DNA of 21,068 bases from Methanobacteriota archaeon (GTDB lineage Archaea > Methanobacteriota > Methanobacteria > Methanobacteriales > Methanobacteriaceae): assembly GCA_023409695.1 (NCBI GenBank), contig JAEYQZ010000015.1:1-21068 (forward strand), read 5' to 3'. Positions 1-9,341 of this stretch are shown one piece after another. Within the stretch, counting starts at the first letter, position 1. Each line of letters starts with the position of its first letter. Below the pieces are notes generated by a model. That model did not search any database, was not told the origin of the DNA, and saw only the letters and a list, made by a program, of their open reading frames with translations. Made by a program: the position numbers and the translations under genes.

Positions 1-620
1 TTACGCCTGGTGCGGGTGGAATGAAAGGTGCAGTAGCAAAAGCTGAAGAAATTGTAGAAAAAAGGACCAATGCTGTAATGCTTCAGCAGTTTAAAAACCC
101 TGCAAACCCTAAAATTCACAGGGAAACTACTGCTCAAGAAATATTAAGGGACACTGATGGTAAAGTGGATATAGTTGTAGCAGGTGTGGGAACTGGTGGA
201 ACAATAACTGGTATTGCAGAAGTTTTAAAAGGAAAAAACCCTGATTTTAAAGCAGTTGCAGTCGAACCTGCTAGCTCTCCAGTTTTATCTGGTGGACAAC
301 CAGGACCTCATAAAATTCAGGGAATTGGGGCAGGTTTTGTCCCGGATGTACTCAGAAGAGATTTAATAGATGAAATTATACAAGTTAAAGATGAAGATGC
401 TGCAAAAACGCTGTTAAGGTTAGCAAGAAAAGAAGGAATATTTGCAGGTATATCCTCTGGAGCTGCGACATGGGCTGCCCTTGAACTGGCTAAAAGAGAA
501 GAAAATAAAGGTAAAAGAATTGTTGTAATACTTCCAGATACTGGTGAAAGATATTTGAGCATGGAATGGGTATTTGAAGAAGTATTTAACGAATATGAGA
601 CTGAAGAATTTACAAATTGA
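1..620 (+). CDS. cysK: Cysteine synthase, C-terminal part (5' truncated by window)
   Basis: The reading frame is open from base 3 and continues upstream of the window, so the annotated Met at 21 is internal. It forms L-cysteine from O-acetylserine (or O-phosphoserine) and sulfide in the cytoplasm, using PLP. Visible family marks are the glycine-rich phosphate loop GTGGT (in VGTGTGGTITG), the EP segment in VAVEPASSPVLSGG, the substrate-loop-like GIGAGFVP, and the C-terminal GISSGAA with the PLP-contacting Ser. The tail GKRIVVILPDTGERYLS is typical of CysK-type enzymes. The N-terminal PLP lysine lies outside the window. No partner gene follows; about 1 kb of non-coding DNA comes next. The family call is secure; exact acceptor substrate cannot be decided. 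Confidence 0.95.
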   Translation, partial: TPGAGGMKGAVAKAEEIVEKRTNAVMLQQFKNPANPKIHRETTAQEILRDTDGKVDIVVAGVGTGGTITGIAEVLKGKNPDFKAVAVEPASSPVLSGGQPGPHKIQGIGAGFVPDVLRRDLIDEIIQVKDEDAAKTLLRLARKEGIFAGISSGAATWAALELAKREENKGKRIVVILPDTGERYLSMEWVFEEVFNEYETEEFTN

Positions 621-783
621 CATTTCTAACCGTTAATTTGTTTTGATCAATTGGAATTTGCAAAATTTTTACTTTTTAAATTCAAGTAGTCCTATGGGCA
701 TATATTTTATAAAAATTATATGAATTATACTTCGTTAAACATCGCTATAACGAAATTTGTTAAAAATTACATTTTTTTCGCAT

Positions 784-851
784 GCAAAACTGAAAGTTAG
801 AGAAATAAAGTTTCTCTATGCCAAAAATTCGAAGAATTTTTGAAGTTTTGC
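784..851. repeat. Cloverleaf-like hairpin cluster
   Basis: An outer 8-bp stem GCAAAACT (784-791) / AGTTTTGC (844-851) encloses two perfect hairpins. These are TAGAGAAA/TTTCTCTA (798-818, 5-nt loop) and CAAAAATTC-GAA-GAATTTTTG (822-842, 3-nt loop). The second has the same architecture, A/T-run arms and GAA loop, as members of the large array at 12865-13167. Sequence to about 920 contains imperfect, apparently decayed versions. No ORF covers it. Confidence 0.6.
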
Positions 852-1303
852 GGTTCAGGAAATCGAAGTTTTTAGAAATTACATTTTTTGAATCCAAAAT
901 CAAAGAATTTCAAATGTTAGTTGAAGCTCAAATATCGCAGATCTTTTAATGCACTCATCGTAATATGCTGTAATTAGGGGATGAATATAAAGATCAGTGA
1001 AATATATTGAATATAATGCTACACATATATCCCTAATGGTGTAAATATACTAAACTTTTTATTTTATGATATTCTATACTCACTCACTTAACTAAATACA
1101 TTAAAAATATAAATTAATTGAATTATGTATGTGAATAGGTAAATTATTATATAATAATTACATGCATTCAGTTTCAGAATTAATATGTATACCTTAACAT
1201 TAAATGGATTTGTTCAGTGCCTCGAAACTTAAGTGTATTACTTAATTTAGTGAAGTATATGAGTCATGAACAACTTCGGGGGATTATTGACCCAGACTAA
1301 TAG

Positions 1304-1352
1304 TATAAAGGTTACAGTTTAAAAACTGTACTATGCATAAGTAATCTTTATG
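1304..1352 (+). other. Stem-loop with wobble pairs
   Basis: TATAAAGGTTAC (1304-1315) can pair with GTAATCTTTATG (1341-1352) over 12 positions, two of them G-U. Inside lies ACAGTTT/AAACTGT. Pairing that needs wobble bases is more like RNA than a DNA operator. It sits about 280 bp before the histone gene. It may be a small RNA or chance in AT-rich DNA. Confidence 0.3.
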
Positions 1353-1629
1353 AATTCTTTTTAAAATACTAGAAAATTACATTTAATTAAAATAAAATTT
1401 GAGATTATTCCTAACTTTTTTAAATGAATTTAACTTTTTTTTATTCTAGATTTTTTCTGCTGATATCATAATTATATAATTTAAGATATAGTGCTCAAAA
1501 ATTCTATTGATTGACTTTATGTGAGTAAAAATGATACGATTTTTAAAATAATCCTAAAATTAAACGATAAATTTATATAAAATTACTTAGAGATAATATA
1601 ATAACAAAATAAAAAATGAGGTGATATGT

Positions 1630-1836
1630 ATGACTGAATTACCAGTTGCTCCAGTTGGAAGAATCATAAAAAATGCCGGTGCTCAAAGGGTAAGTGATGA
1701 CGCCAGGGACGAATTGACAAAAGTGCTGGAAGAAATGGGCGAAGAAATAGCTGCAGAAGCTGTTAAACTTGCAAAACACGCAGGACGAAAAACAGTTAAA
1801 GCATCAGACATTGAACTAGTCGTTAAAAAGTTATAG
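1630..1836 (+). CDS. Archaeal histone (HMf family)
   Basis: A 68-residue DNA-packaging protein that dimerises through the histone fold and wraps DNA into archaeal nucleosome-like particles. The sequence begins MTELPVAPVGRIIKNAGA and contains the hallmark RVSDDAR segment, an acidic central helix (EEMGEEIAAEAVKLAKHAG) and the L2 RKTVKASDIE segment that contacts DNA. Length matches HMfA/HMfB (about 69 residues). A longer frame opens at a GTG at 1621, but that GTG is part of the ribosome binding site GAGGTGAT (1618-1625), so the ATG at 1630 is the start. A TATA-like TTTATATAAAA lies near 1571-1581. The gene is monocistronic. Confidence 0.97.
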   Translation: MTELPVAPVGRIIKNAGAQRVSDDARDELTKVLEEMGEEIAAEAVKLAKHAGRKTVKASDIELVVKKL

Positions 1837-1856
1837 GCATTTTTTCTTTTTTAAAT
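1833..1856 (+). terminator. T-rich terminator after the histone gene
   Basis: Runs of T (about 1841-1854, two blocks of six T) follow the histone stop codon immediately without a GC-rich stem. This is the usual form of intrinsic archaeal termination. Confidence 0.5.
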
Positions 1857-1945
1857 CCAATAATTCTTTCTTTTTTGCAAATATTATCTTAACTAATTTT
1901 ATAAATGTTATTAAAGAGGAATCATGTTAAAATTAGGAATAGTAT

Positions 1946-2146
1946 CTATAGAATACTGAAATATATGATTATAATTCCACAAATTACAAGTACTAAACAT
2001 AAAAGATTGTAAAGGTTCTTTTTGGATCCATAATTGAGATATTTATCTGCAAATGATTTTTTATGGCTTAATTTATTGTTATTGGTAATCAAGTAACATG
2101 CATATGCTATAAAAAATAATCCGATTATAAAGCTAATGACTGTCAT
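1946..2146 (-). CDS. Small two-helix membrane protein, function unknown
   Basis: A 66-residue protein with two hydrophobic segments: residues about 3-21 (MTVISFIIGLFFIAYACYL) and about 47-66 (YNLLCLVLVICGIIIIYFSIL region). They are separated by a basic, polar loop (NNNKLSHKKSFADKYLNYGSKKN). The layout resembles the small DUF3784-like membrane proteins in general form, but I do not identify a family with confidence. No strong ribosome binding site precedes the ATG. A TATA-like sequence (revcomp of about 2170-2178) lies some 25-30 nt upstream, consistent with a leaderless transcript. It is isolated between the histone gene and a divergent hypothetical gene. Confidence 0.5.
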   Translation of the reverse strand: MTVISFIIGLFFIAYACYLITNNNKLSHKKSFADKYLNYGSKKNLYNLLCLVLVICGIIIIYFSIL

Positions 2147-2453
2147 AATAAATAGTTTAATTAAAGACTATATAAGTTATTTCTTTTAAATTGCTTTTTA
2201 TTTGTTCTTATAATATAAAATAAATTATTATATTAAATAATAATGAGTTATATGGTCGCTATAACTTATTAGACACAAATGAGCTATTTTTTCTTTAAAT
2301 CTAAGGACAGTTAAGGACGTAGATTTTTGCTGCAGGTTTAAAGTGAAGCTTTTTCAAGAGGGAATACGTCTTTCAAGTAGAAAATAGAAAGTAACTAAGA
2401 GGGCACATCACAAAAATTAAATAATTTAATAATTAAATGTTTTATGGTGATTT
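2147..2453. other. Divergent intergenic region
   Basis: No gene seen. It holds the hairpin at 2242-2270 and presumably both promoters of the flanking divergent genes. The segment 2290-2400 is somewhat less AT-rich, but I recognise nothing in it. Confidence 0.4.
2242..2270. repeat. 11-bp inverted repeat
   Basis: AATGAGTTATA (2242-2252) and TATAACTTATT (2260-2270) pair over 11 positions, one a G-T/U wobble, around a 7-nt loop TGGTCGC. It could be an operator for the divergent pair or an RNA hairpin. Confidence 0.4.
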
Positions 2454-2744
2454 ATGATGGAAGTTGAATTAATGGAATTTGGATATTCAGTTAAGCATCA
2501 AAAACACTTTATTAAATTCAATATCATGGGAATGGAAGAAAGAACAAAGGACAAGATATTGCCTATGATAGTTAATATGCCTCTAGAAAACATCAAACGG
2601 TTTGTAATTGAATCTGATGATGAAAAAGGTTTAAAGATACTTGAATATTTGCCTGAAGACGAATATCCATTTAATAATGAAATTCCTACTAAAGAAGAAA
2701 TTAAAACTGTTGAAAAAATGGTAAAAGGATTCATGATTCAATAA
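2454..2744 (+). CDS. Hypothetical acidic protein
   Basis: A 96-residue cytoplasmic protein with no signal peptide or membrane segment. It opens MMEVELMEFGYSVKHQKHF and ends in a charged helix (EEIKTVEKMVKGFMIQ). I recognise no family. Two adjacent ATG codons (2454 and 2457) are preceded by GGTGAT (2446-2451). Spacing favours the second, which would give 95 residues. Codon use is like the neighbours. It is a single gene flanked by non-coding DNA. Function unknown. Confidence 0.65.
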   Translation: MMEVELMEFGYSVKHQKHFIKFNIMGMEERTKDKILPMIVNMPLENIKRFVIESDDEKGLKILEYLPEDEYPFNNEIPTKEEIKTVEKMVKGFMIQ

Positions 2745-2972
2745 AATACTCTAAATGAATGTTTTAAGTGAGTATATTTGTTATTTAATTTTTTGATAGA
2801 ACACATGCTTTTCAATACAAGTTTAGGTTAATATTGTTGAGTATTGACCCAATAAGCGCAAGTGAATTTTTATGAAATAGATTAATGTCCATATGGAAGT
2901 ACATACTAAAATAAAAAATTTCTTAAGTAAGTTTCTTTATCCATTAATTTATCAGATACTCCGAAAAATTGA

Positions 2973-3275
2973 TTATTCAATATATAAATCGTAAAATTCT
3001 GAACTTGCGATATCTTCTAATATGCGTTTATAATAATCTTCAAATAATTTTCTTTCTTCTTTAATATATTCTGGACTAGATATGTCCTCATCTTGAGGAT
3101 TTAATTCAAGAATCACTATAATGTTATCTATTTTAATTATAGAATCAACATAAGCAGATTCTTTATATTCTAACAATTTATTGTTGATAAGCGGTTCCCA
3201 TTCCTTTGGGGAGTTTTCATCAACGAAACCTAATTTATAGGGATCCTCTTTGATAGTTTTTACATATTCTAACAT
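2973..3275 (-). CDS. Hypothetical acidic protein
   Basis: A 100-residue acidic protein starting MLEYVKTIKEDPYKLGF. The frame extends further upstream to a TTG at 3320 that overlaps the preceding stop, but the ATG at 3275 has a strong ribosome binding site (GGTGAT, four bases before the ATG) and is preferred. It contains no cysteines, membrane segments or motif I recognise; the middle alternates hydrophobic beta-like residues (SIIKIDNIIVILEL) and the C-terminus is helical. It lies just downstream of the zinc-ribbon gene on the same strand and is probably cotranscribed with it. Confidence 0.6.
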   Translation of the reverse strand: MLEYVKTIKEDPYKLGFVDENSPKEWEPLINNKLLEYKESAYVDSIIKIDNIIVILELNPQDEDISSPEYIKEERKLFEDYYKRILEDIASSEFYDLYIE

Positions 3276-3316
3276 AAATATCACCAGAGATGTCCAGTCT
3301 AACAGATCTCTGATAT

Positions 3317-3520
3317 TCAATAAGAAGGTACATAAGAATTATATCCAATATAATGTTTTAAATTGGCTATGAAGCTGGAATAACCACATGCAGGGCATTT
3401 ATGCTTCTTTTTGAATTTAATCTTTTCTAGACTTAATATCGTTATCAGGCCTTTTTTAGGGATATTATAAGTTGTTCCACATTTTTTACAGGTTACAGTC
3501 CAATTATCTATATCTACCAT
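3317..3520 (-). CDS. Small zinc-ribbon protein
   Basis: A 67-residue protein with two Cys pairs, CKKC (about residues 11-14) and CPAC (about 43-46), spaced about 30 residues apart as in a zinc ribbon. The intervening part is basic (KKGLITILSLEKIKFKKKHK), suggesting nucleic-acid or protein binding. The ATG at 3520 has a strong GAGGTG ribosome binding site four bases upstream. Its stop overlaps a potential TTG start of the next gene, so the two are probably an operon. Specific function unknown. Confidence 0.65.
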   Translation of the reverse strand: MVDIDNWTVTCKKCGTTYNIPKKGLITILSLEKIKFKKKHKCPACGYSSFIANLKHYIGYNSYVPSY

Positions 3521-4105
3521 GATTGCACCTCTAAATTTTTATTTTATTATATTTCCACATCGTTTGAAAATAAATGGGGATAGAGTGTATATAGATCCCC
3601 GAGAGTTAGTTAGGAGGCGGATTTTTTTATATTTTTACACTCTTTGAATTTTTTTACTTAGTTAATGGTTTTTAATTTCTTAACTGTTGTATCTCACGTA
3701 TTCTATTTAGTAAATAGTATTTAAGTAATTATTCCAGAGTTTTTCCCAAATTATTACAGATTACACCCAAATCTAATGTGCTAGCAAATATGGATTTAAA
3801 TTTATTTAACTAGTGTGATTAATCTATTCACTGATTTATATTGTAATGCTTAAATTTTGTTTATTTTTAAATATTATACTCTTTAAAATAAAATTAAAGG
3901 ATAATCTGGATAAAATCAATAAATTTAATTAATTCTCTTTATTTTATGAGTAGTGAACAATATAAAAGATAATGTAGAAACTGTGAGTATGTGGTTTAGC
4001 TTATTTTCATAGATTAAATGAATATTATAAAATATTAGCCACGGCAACAGTCCAGAGTACATTAAAAATTATAAAAAAAACATTAATAATATACAAATTC
4101 TGGAT
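3521..4105. other. Non-coding gap with short inverted repeats
   Basis: No gene is seen. GGGGAT (3576-3581) and ATCCCC (3595-3600) form a 6-bp inverted repeat with a 13-nt spacer, upstream of the zinc-ribbon gene. The segment at about 3887-3945 is one copy of the dispersed element also found at 17602-17689. The rest is AT-rich. Confidence 0.45.
3887..3945. repeat. Dispersed hairpin element, copy 1
   Basis: The sequence around GATAATCT and TAAAATCAATAAATTTA (3911-3927) matches 17612-17643 closely. Arms ATAAAAT (about 3910-3916) and ATTTTAT (about 3941-3947) can pair. It is shorter than copy 2 and lacks its GC-containing arm portion. Confidence 0.4.
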
Positions 4106-4936
4106 TTATAAAATATTTTTTAAATTATCATGGGGATATAATAACTTTTTTTCATCCATTTCTATAAGATTATCTTCATTAAGATATTTCAGTGAGTTAT
4201 TAATTGCCTGAAGGCTGGATAATATGAGTAATGTAGGTAGACTAACTCTTGCCACTCCCAGTTTCCTTAAATCATTGATGGTAAAATTATCAATGTTATA
4301 ACGCTGTCCTGCAGCGATACTAACTGGACCTTTAACTTCCTTGGTAATCTGTTTAACCTCATCCAGTGTTTCTGCATATGTTACAAATGCAAGATCAGAT
4401 CCAGCTTCTAGATATTGATTAGCGCGATCTATTGCAATTTCTAATCCTTCAGACCGGTTATCAGTTGATTTTAAAGCATCGGTTCTACCATTTATTATGA
4501 AATCGTGGTAACCTTCTATTTCTGCTGTTTCTCTAGCCACCGTAATTTTTTGAACCATCAAATCTGCGTCTATAATAGATAGTTTACTTTTCCCATCAGG
4601 AATTTGATCCTCGATATTAAGTCCCGCAACTCCAGATTCAATATATCTTTCAACTGTGTCTATAACTACTTCAGGTCCACCAAAGCCATCTTCAGCATCT
4701 GCCATAACGGGAATATCCACTGATTCTGCGATTCTACGTGTTAATTCTATGTTTTCATCAAGAGTAACATCAATTTCACGCCTGTAACCTGCAGAAATTG
4801 AAAAACTGTATCCTGAACATTGAACAGCTTTAAATCCTGCATTTTCAATTAATTTTGCACTTATTGGGTCGTATGCATCTGGTACAATGAGTGTTTCGCC
4901 TGAATTTAGAAGTTCTTTAAGTGTTTTACTTTTCAT
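4106..4936 (-). CDS. Isocitrate lyase/PEP mutase superfamily enzyme
   Basis: A 276-residue TIM-barrel protein of the ICL/PEPM superfamily, whose members make or break C-C or P-C bonds in small 2-oxo acids using Mg2+. Visible marks in order: IVPDAYDPISAKLIENAGF (about 17-35), the metal-site motif DAEDGFGG (about 80-87, where better known members read D-x-D-T-G-F/Y-G), GLNIEDQ (about 106-112, usually HIEDQ), and NGRTDAL (about 148-154). The catalytic-cysteine loop of isocitrate and methylisocitrate lyases (KKCGH-like) is replaced by DGKSKLSII, so it is probably neither enzyme. The start has GGTGAA five bases before the ATG. It follows the DUF2115 gene by about 43 nt. Substrate unknown. Confidence 0.85.
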   Translation of the reverse strand: MKSKTLKELLNSGETLIVPDAYDPISAKLIENAGFKAVQCSGYSFSISAGYRREIDVTLDENIELTRRIAESVDIPVMADAEDGFGGPEVVIDTVERYIESGVAGLNIEDQIPDGKSKLSIIDADLMVQKITVARETAEIEGYHDFIINGRTDALKSTDNRSEGLEIAIDRANQYLEAGSDLAFVTYAETLDEVKQITKEVKGPVSIAAGQRYNIDNFTINDLRKLGVARVSLPTLLILSSLQAINNSLKYLNEDNLIEMDEKKLLYPHDNLKNIL

Positions 4937-4979
4937 AAAAATTCACCTTATTATTTAAAAATTTAATTTAATAACGACA

Positions 4980-5510
4980 TTATAATAGAGATTTATCCTG
5001 CTCTGCAATGCAGAATCCACAGACCGCACCAGGATTATCTTTTTGATTTTCTTTTACGGGACATAAATAGGTTCCATTTTCATATTTGACTTTAAAGCCA
5101 CCCGGAAATGGAGTACCTGGAGGATGGACTGCTTCTTCTAAAATAAAGGTAGTATAAAGCGATATTATTTTATATATCTTAAAAAAATTAGGATCAAATC
5201 CTTTACCAGCTTTTACTTGGGCCTCTTGTTCATTTAAAAGCTTTAATGCATCTTGAAGCTTTTCACGATCCACATGTACTTTATATTCTTCTTGATCATC
5301 CTTGAGAACTTTAAGTCTTGTGATAAATGCTTCAGTATATGATTTAAGATATTCTTTCCTGTAACTTCCCTGCACATATTTAGCATCTTCACTTAAAAAG
5401 ATAGAAGCTTTCATTATATCCATTATACATATATTTGATGCTTCTATTTTTAAAATTGCCATTAATTCATCTTTATTTAACTTTTCAAGTGCATTTATAT
5501 CTTTTAACAT
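4980..5510 (-). CDS. DUF2115 (UPF0305) family protein
   Basis: A 176-residue protein of a family found almost only in methanogens. The N-terminal two-thirds is helical and charged. The C-terminus carries the conserved block HPPGTPFPGGFKV, then YLCPVK, Q-DNP and CGFCIAEQ, with three cysteines that could bind a metal. The biochemical role is not established. The frame extends to an ATG at 5561, but that extra stretch lies over a decayed zinc-ribbon remnant (see below), so the ATG at 5510 (MLKDINALEKL) is preferred. The start at 5519 is also possible; the ribosome binding site is weak for all. It is probably cotranscribed with the downstream ICL/PEPM gene. Confidence 0.85.
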   Translation of the reverse strand: MLKDINALEKLNKDELMAILKIEASNICIMDIMKASIFLSEDAKYVQGSYRKEYLKSYTEAFITRLKVLKDDQEEYKVHVDREKLQDALKLLNEQEAQVKAGKGFDPNFFKIYKIISLYTTFILEEAVHPPGTPFPGGFKVKYENGTYLCPVKENQKDNPGAVCGFCIAEQDKSLL

Positions 5511-5538
5511 AAAAATCATTGTTTTAGTTATTTTTAAG

Positions 5539-5735
5539 CTAATCTGGACAAATATAAACATTTTTTATTACAAATTTCACTTATGATTTCTTTCAGAGCT
5601 TCTTTTTGTATTTATTATATTAAAAATGCTACATTTACTTCGTTTCTTCCTATTCTCTTCTACTGCTTTTTCAAATTCTTTTTCATGTTCTGGCGTTACT
5701 TGCATCCATATCCACAACTTTTTAGTTCTCGTCAA
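5539..5735 (-). pseudogene. Decayed zinc-ribbon gene remnant
   Basis: The 18-mer AATCTGGACAAATATAAA occurs at 5541-5558 and again at 5810-5827, inside the small zinc-ribbon gene next door. Homology continues to about 5610. On the minus strand this region can still be read as KEALKEIISEICNK and, after a frame change, VYICPD then a stop. These parallel KEAICEVCDK and IYICPDC of the intact gene. Further upstream (to about 5735) a frame reads VTPEHEKEFEKAVEENRKK, which may be the rest of the lost gene. This is a partial duplication or a dead paralogue. Confidence 0.45.
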
Positions 5736-5777
5736 CTAGAAATTTTACTATATTTTCAAATTTTAACCTATAATTCC

Positions 5778-5975
5778 CTACTGACGGATATTTTTAGATT
5801 TTCCCTGACAATCTGGACAAATATAAATATCTTTATTTGTTTTGAACACTTTATCGCAAACTTCACATATAGCTTCTTTAAAGCCATCTTTGTGTGGTTT
5901 TATACTTGCACAACATGAAAATGGTCCAATGTTGCGATTACCTTCCATCACTGGTTTATTTTCTTTATCAGTCAT
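5778..5975 (-). CDS. Small Cys-rich zinc-ribbon protein at the end of the ars operon
   Basis: A 65-residue protein with six cysteines: a vicinal pair in FSCCASIKPHKDG (about residues 21-22), CEVC (about 38-41) and CPDC (about 53-56). The last two pairs make a zinc ribbon; the CC pair could bind a soft metal or As(III). It begins 31 nt after the stop of the QueG-like gene with GCAGGTAA as ribosome binding site, so it is probably the last gene of the ars transcript. Function unknown. A decayed partial copy lies directly downstream. Confidence 0.7.
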   Translation of the reverse strand: MTDKENKPVMEGNRNIGPFSCCASIKPHKDGFKEAICEVCDKVFKTNKDIYICPDCQGKSKNIRQ

Positions 5976-6006
5976 TTAAATTACCTGCAAAATTTATAAA
6001 GGGGAT

Positions 6007-7518
<1,512 letters not shown>

Positions 7519-7551
7519 GATTTTCCCCCATTTTATAAGTTTTACAATCGT

Positions 7552-8628
7552 TTATTCTTTAAAATATTTCCTTTGGAATATTAATGCCACGTTTACAAGG
7601 CTTATAAGTACTGGAACTTCAATCAATGGGCCAATAACTGCTGCAAATGCAACTCCAGATCCTATACCAAAAACTGCTACTGCAACCGCTATTGCAAGCT
7701 CAAAATTGTTACTTGCTGCTGTAAATGATATTGTAGTTGTTTTTGAGTAATCTGCCCCAATTCTGTGGCCTAAGTAAAATGTTATGAAAAACATTATTAC
7801 AAAATAAAGGAGCAGTGGAATAGCAATACGAACAACATCTAAAGGTATTTGAACAATAAAGTTACCTTTTAAGCTAAACATCACTACTATAGTAAATAAT
7901 AGTGCTATTAGTGTAATGGGGCTGATCTTAGGGATAAATTGATTTTGGTACCAATCTTTACCTTTTTTTCCGATTAAAATGAATCTTGTAGTTATTCCTG
8001 CTAAAAATGGAATTCCAAGATAAATAAACACACTCTGAGCTATTTGGCCTATACTAACATTTACAATACTTCCCTGTATTCCAAAGATTGGAAGAAGTAC
8101 TGTAATGAATACATAAGCATAAACACTGTAAAATAATACCTGAAATACACTGTTGAATGCTACAAGGCCTGCTGCATATTCTGTATTTCCTCTTGCAAGT
8201 TCATTCCAAACTATAACCATTGCGATACAAGGTGCTATTCCAATTAAGATTAAACCAGTTACATATTCGGGATATGCACTTAAAAAGACTATTGCCAATA
8301 TGAACATCAAGATAGGTGCTATAACCCAGTTCTGGAAAATAGCCAAACCTAATATTTTTTTATTTTTAAATACATCTCCCAATTCTTCATATTTTACTTT
8401 TGCAAGCGGAGGGTACATCATTAAGATTAATCCGATGGCTATGGGTATGCTTGTTGTTCCAACCGAAAATTTACTTATAAATGATTCTACTCCTGGAATG
8501 AAATATCCTAATGATACTCCTAAAACCATTGCCAGGAAAATCCATAGAGTTAAATATCTATCTAGAAAACTGAGTCTGGTAACTCCACAAAGTTGACTTG
8601 TAACCTGATCGGTAGTATTTTTACCCAT
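7552..8628 (-). CDS. acr3: Arsenite efflux permease ACR3
   Basis: A 358-residue membrane protein with about ten hydrophobic helices, which exports As(III) across the cell membrane. It begins RLSFLDRYLTLWIFLAMVLG, typical of ACR3 (ArsB is unrelated in sequence). It carries the conserved Cys in GIAPCIAMVIVWNELARGN, known to be needed for transport in characterised ACR3 proteins, and the conserved Glu in GPLIEVPVLI near the C-terminus. Two ATG codons are possible: 8634 sits right against GAGG, while 8628 has GAGG six bases upstream and is preferred. It lies between arsC and the QueG-like gene, 33 nt before the latter. Confidence 0.95.
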   Translation of the reverse strand: MGKNTTDQVTSQLCGVTRLSFLDRYLTLWIFLAMVLGVSLGYFIPGVESFISKFSVGTTSIPIAIGLILMMYPPLAKVKYEELGDVFKNKKILGLAIFQNWVIAPILMFILAIVFLSAYPEYVTGLILIGIAPCIAMVIVWNELARGNTEYAAGLVAFNSVFQVLFYSVYAYVFITVLLPIFGIQGSIVNVSIGQIAQSVFIYLGIPFLAGITTRFILIGKKGKDWYQNQFIPKISPITLIALLFTIVVMFSLKGNFIVQIPLDVVRIAIPLLLYFVIMFFITFYLGHRIGADYSKTTTISFTAASNNFELAIAVAVAVFGIGSGVAFAAVIGPLIEVPVLISLVNVALIFQRKYFKE

Positions 8629-8684
8629 AATCATCCTCTTTAGATTATTTTAAGTTTAATAAATACAAATAATCATTTAATGAA

Positions 8685-9185
8685 TTATTTACATGAGAAT
8701 TCTTTATCCATAAACCCACAGCATCCTTCCATCTCTTCAGATAAATCGCAGCATCCATCTTCAGGTATCATATAGGAATAGTACAAATCTTCAAGCCAGT
8801 CCTTTAATTCATCTCTTATTTTTATAAATAATTCTAATTTTTCTTCTTCTGCCCCTTCAAATGATGATGGATCTTCAAATGGTTGTTTATAGTATTTTTT
8901 ACCCCCGACAAAGAAAGGACATGCATTATATGGGTTTCCACAAACTGTTATAACATAATCAAATTCATGACCCTCAAATTCCTTTAAGCTTTTAGATCTA
9001 TGACTTGAGATATCAATTCCAATTTCTTCCATACATCTTATTGCCAGTGGATCTACTTCCTGCGGATCGCTCCCAGCACTAAAAACATCGAAATCATCAC
9101 CATGTAAATGCCTGAACAGCCCCTCTGCCATTTGAGAACGGGCTGCATTATGTATACACATAAATAAAACTCTTTCTTTAGCCAT
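8685..9185 (-). CDS. arsC: Arsenate reductase, low-molecular-weight phosphatase type, with Cys-rich tail
   Basis: A 166-residue cytoplasmic enzyme that reduces arsenate to arsenite. The N-terminal P-loop CIHNAARSQMAEG supplies the CX5R nucleophile. The redox-relay cysteines appear in ITVCGNPYNACPFF, followed by KQPFEDPSSF (the DP loop). The pattern fits the thioredoxin-coupled ArsC family, normally about 135-140 residues. This one has an extra tail of about 25 residues, GCCDLSEEMEGCCGFMDKEF plus SCK, adding five cysteines including two CC pairs. The GCCG motif recurs in the QueG-like protein. Ribosome binding site GGTGG. It is the third gene of the operon. Confidence 0.93.
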   Translation of the reverse strand: MAKERVLFMCIHNAARSQMAEGLFRHLHGDDFDVFSAGSDPQEVDPLAIRCMEEIGIDISSHRSKSLKEFEGHEFDYVITVCGNPYNACPFFVGGKKYYKQPFEDPSSFEGAEEEKLELFIKIRDELKDWLEDLYYSYMIPEDGCCDLSEEMEGCCGFMDKEFSCK

Positions 9186-9341
9186 TTAAACCACCTTTTA
9201 GATGTTTTTCCCATTTGAACAGTTAATCAATCCTATACAATTCATAAGCGTTGGTTGAGGAATGAAGGTTAACGCTGATTTTTTGTATTTTCCCGCCCTT
9301 AAACATCTGATAAGTTATTTAGTTTGTTAAATTCACATTTT
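9186..9341. other. Intra-operon spacer with inverted repeat
   Basis: This is the widest gap between the first four ars genes. AGCGTT (9247-9252) and AACGCT (9271-9276) form a 6-bp inverted repeat around an 18-nt spacer. It may be an mRNA processing or attenuation site between the DGC-domain gene and arsC. No gene is seen. Confidence 0.3.

Larger units (their letters stand above)
621..1629. other. Long non-coding gap with folded repeat and histone promoter
   Basis: No convincing gene is present. The gap holds a folded hairpin cluster (784-851, with decayed copies to about 920), a wobble-paired stem-loop (1304-1352), and the histone promoter near its right end, with a TATA-like TTTATATAAAA at about 1571-1581. 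Confidence 0.6.

Noticed and set aside
5583..5918. A 111-residue plus-strand ORF
   Set aside because: It is antisense to the zinc-ribbon gene and its decayed copy; Phe-rich composition reflects complemented AT-rich codons.
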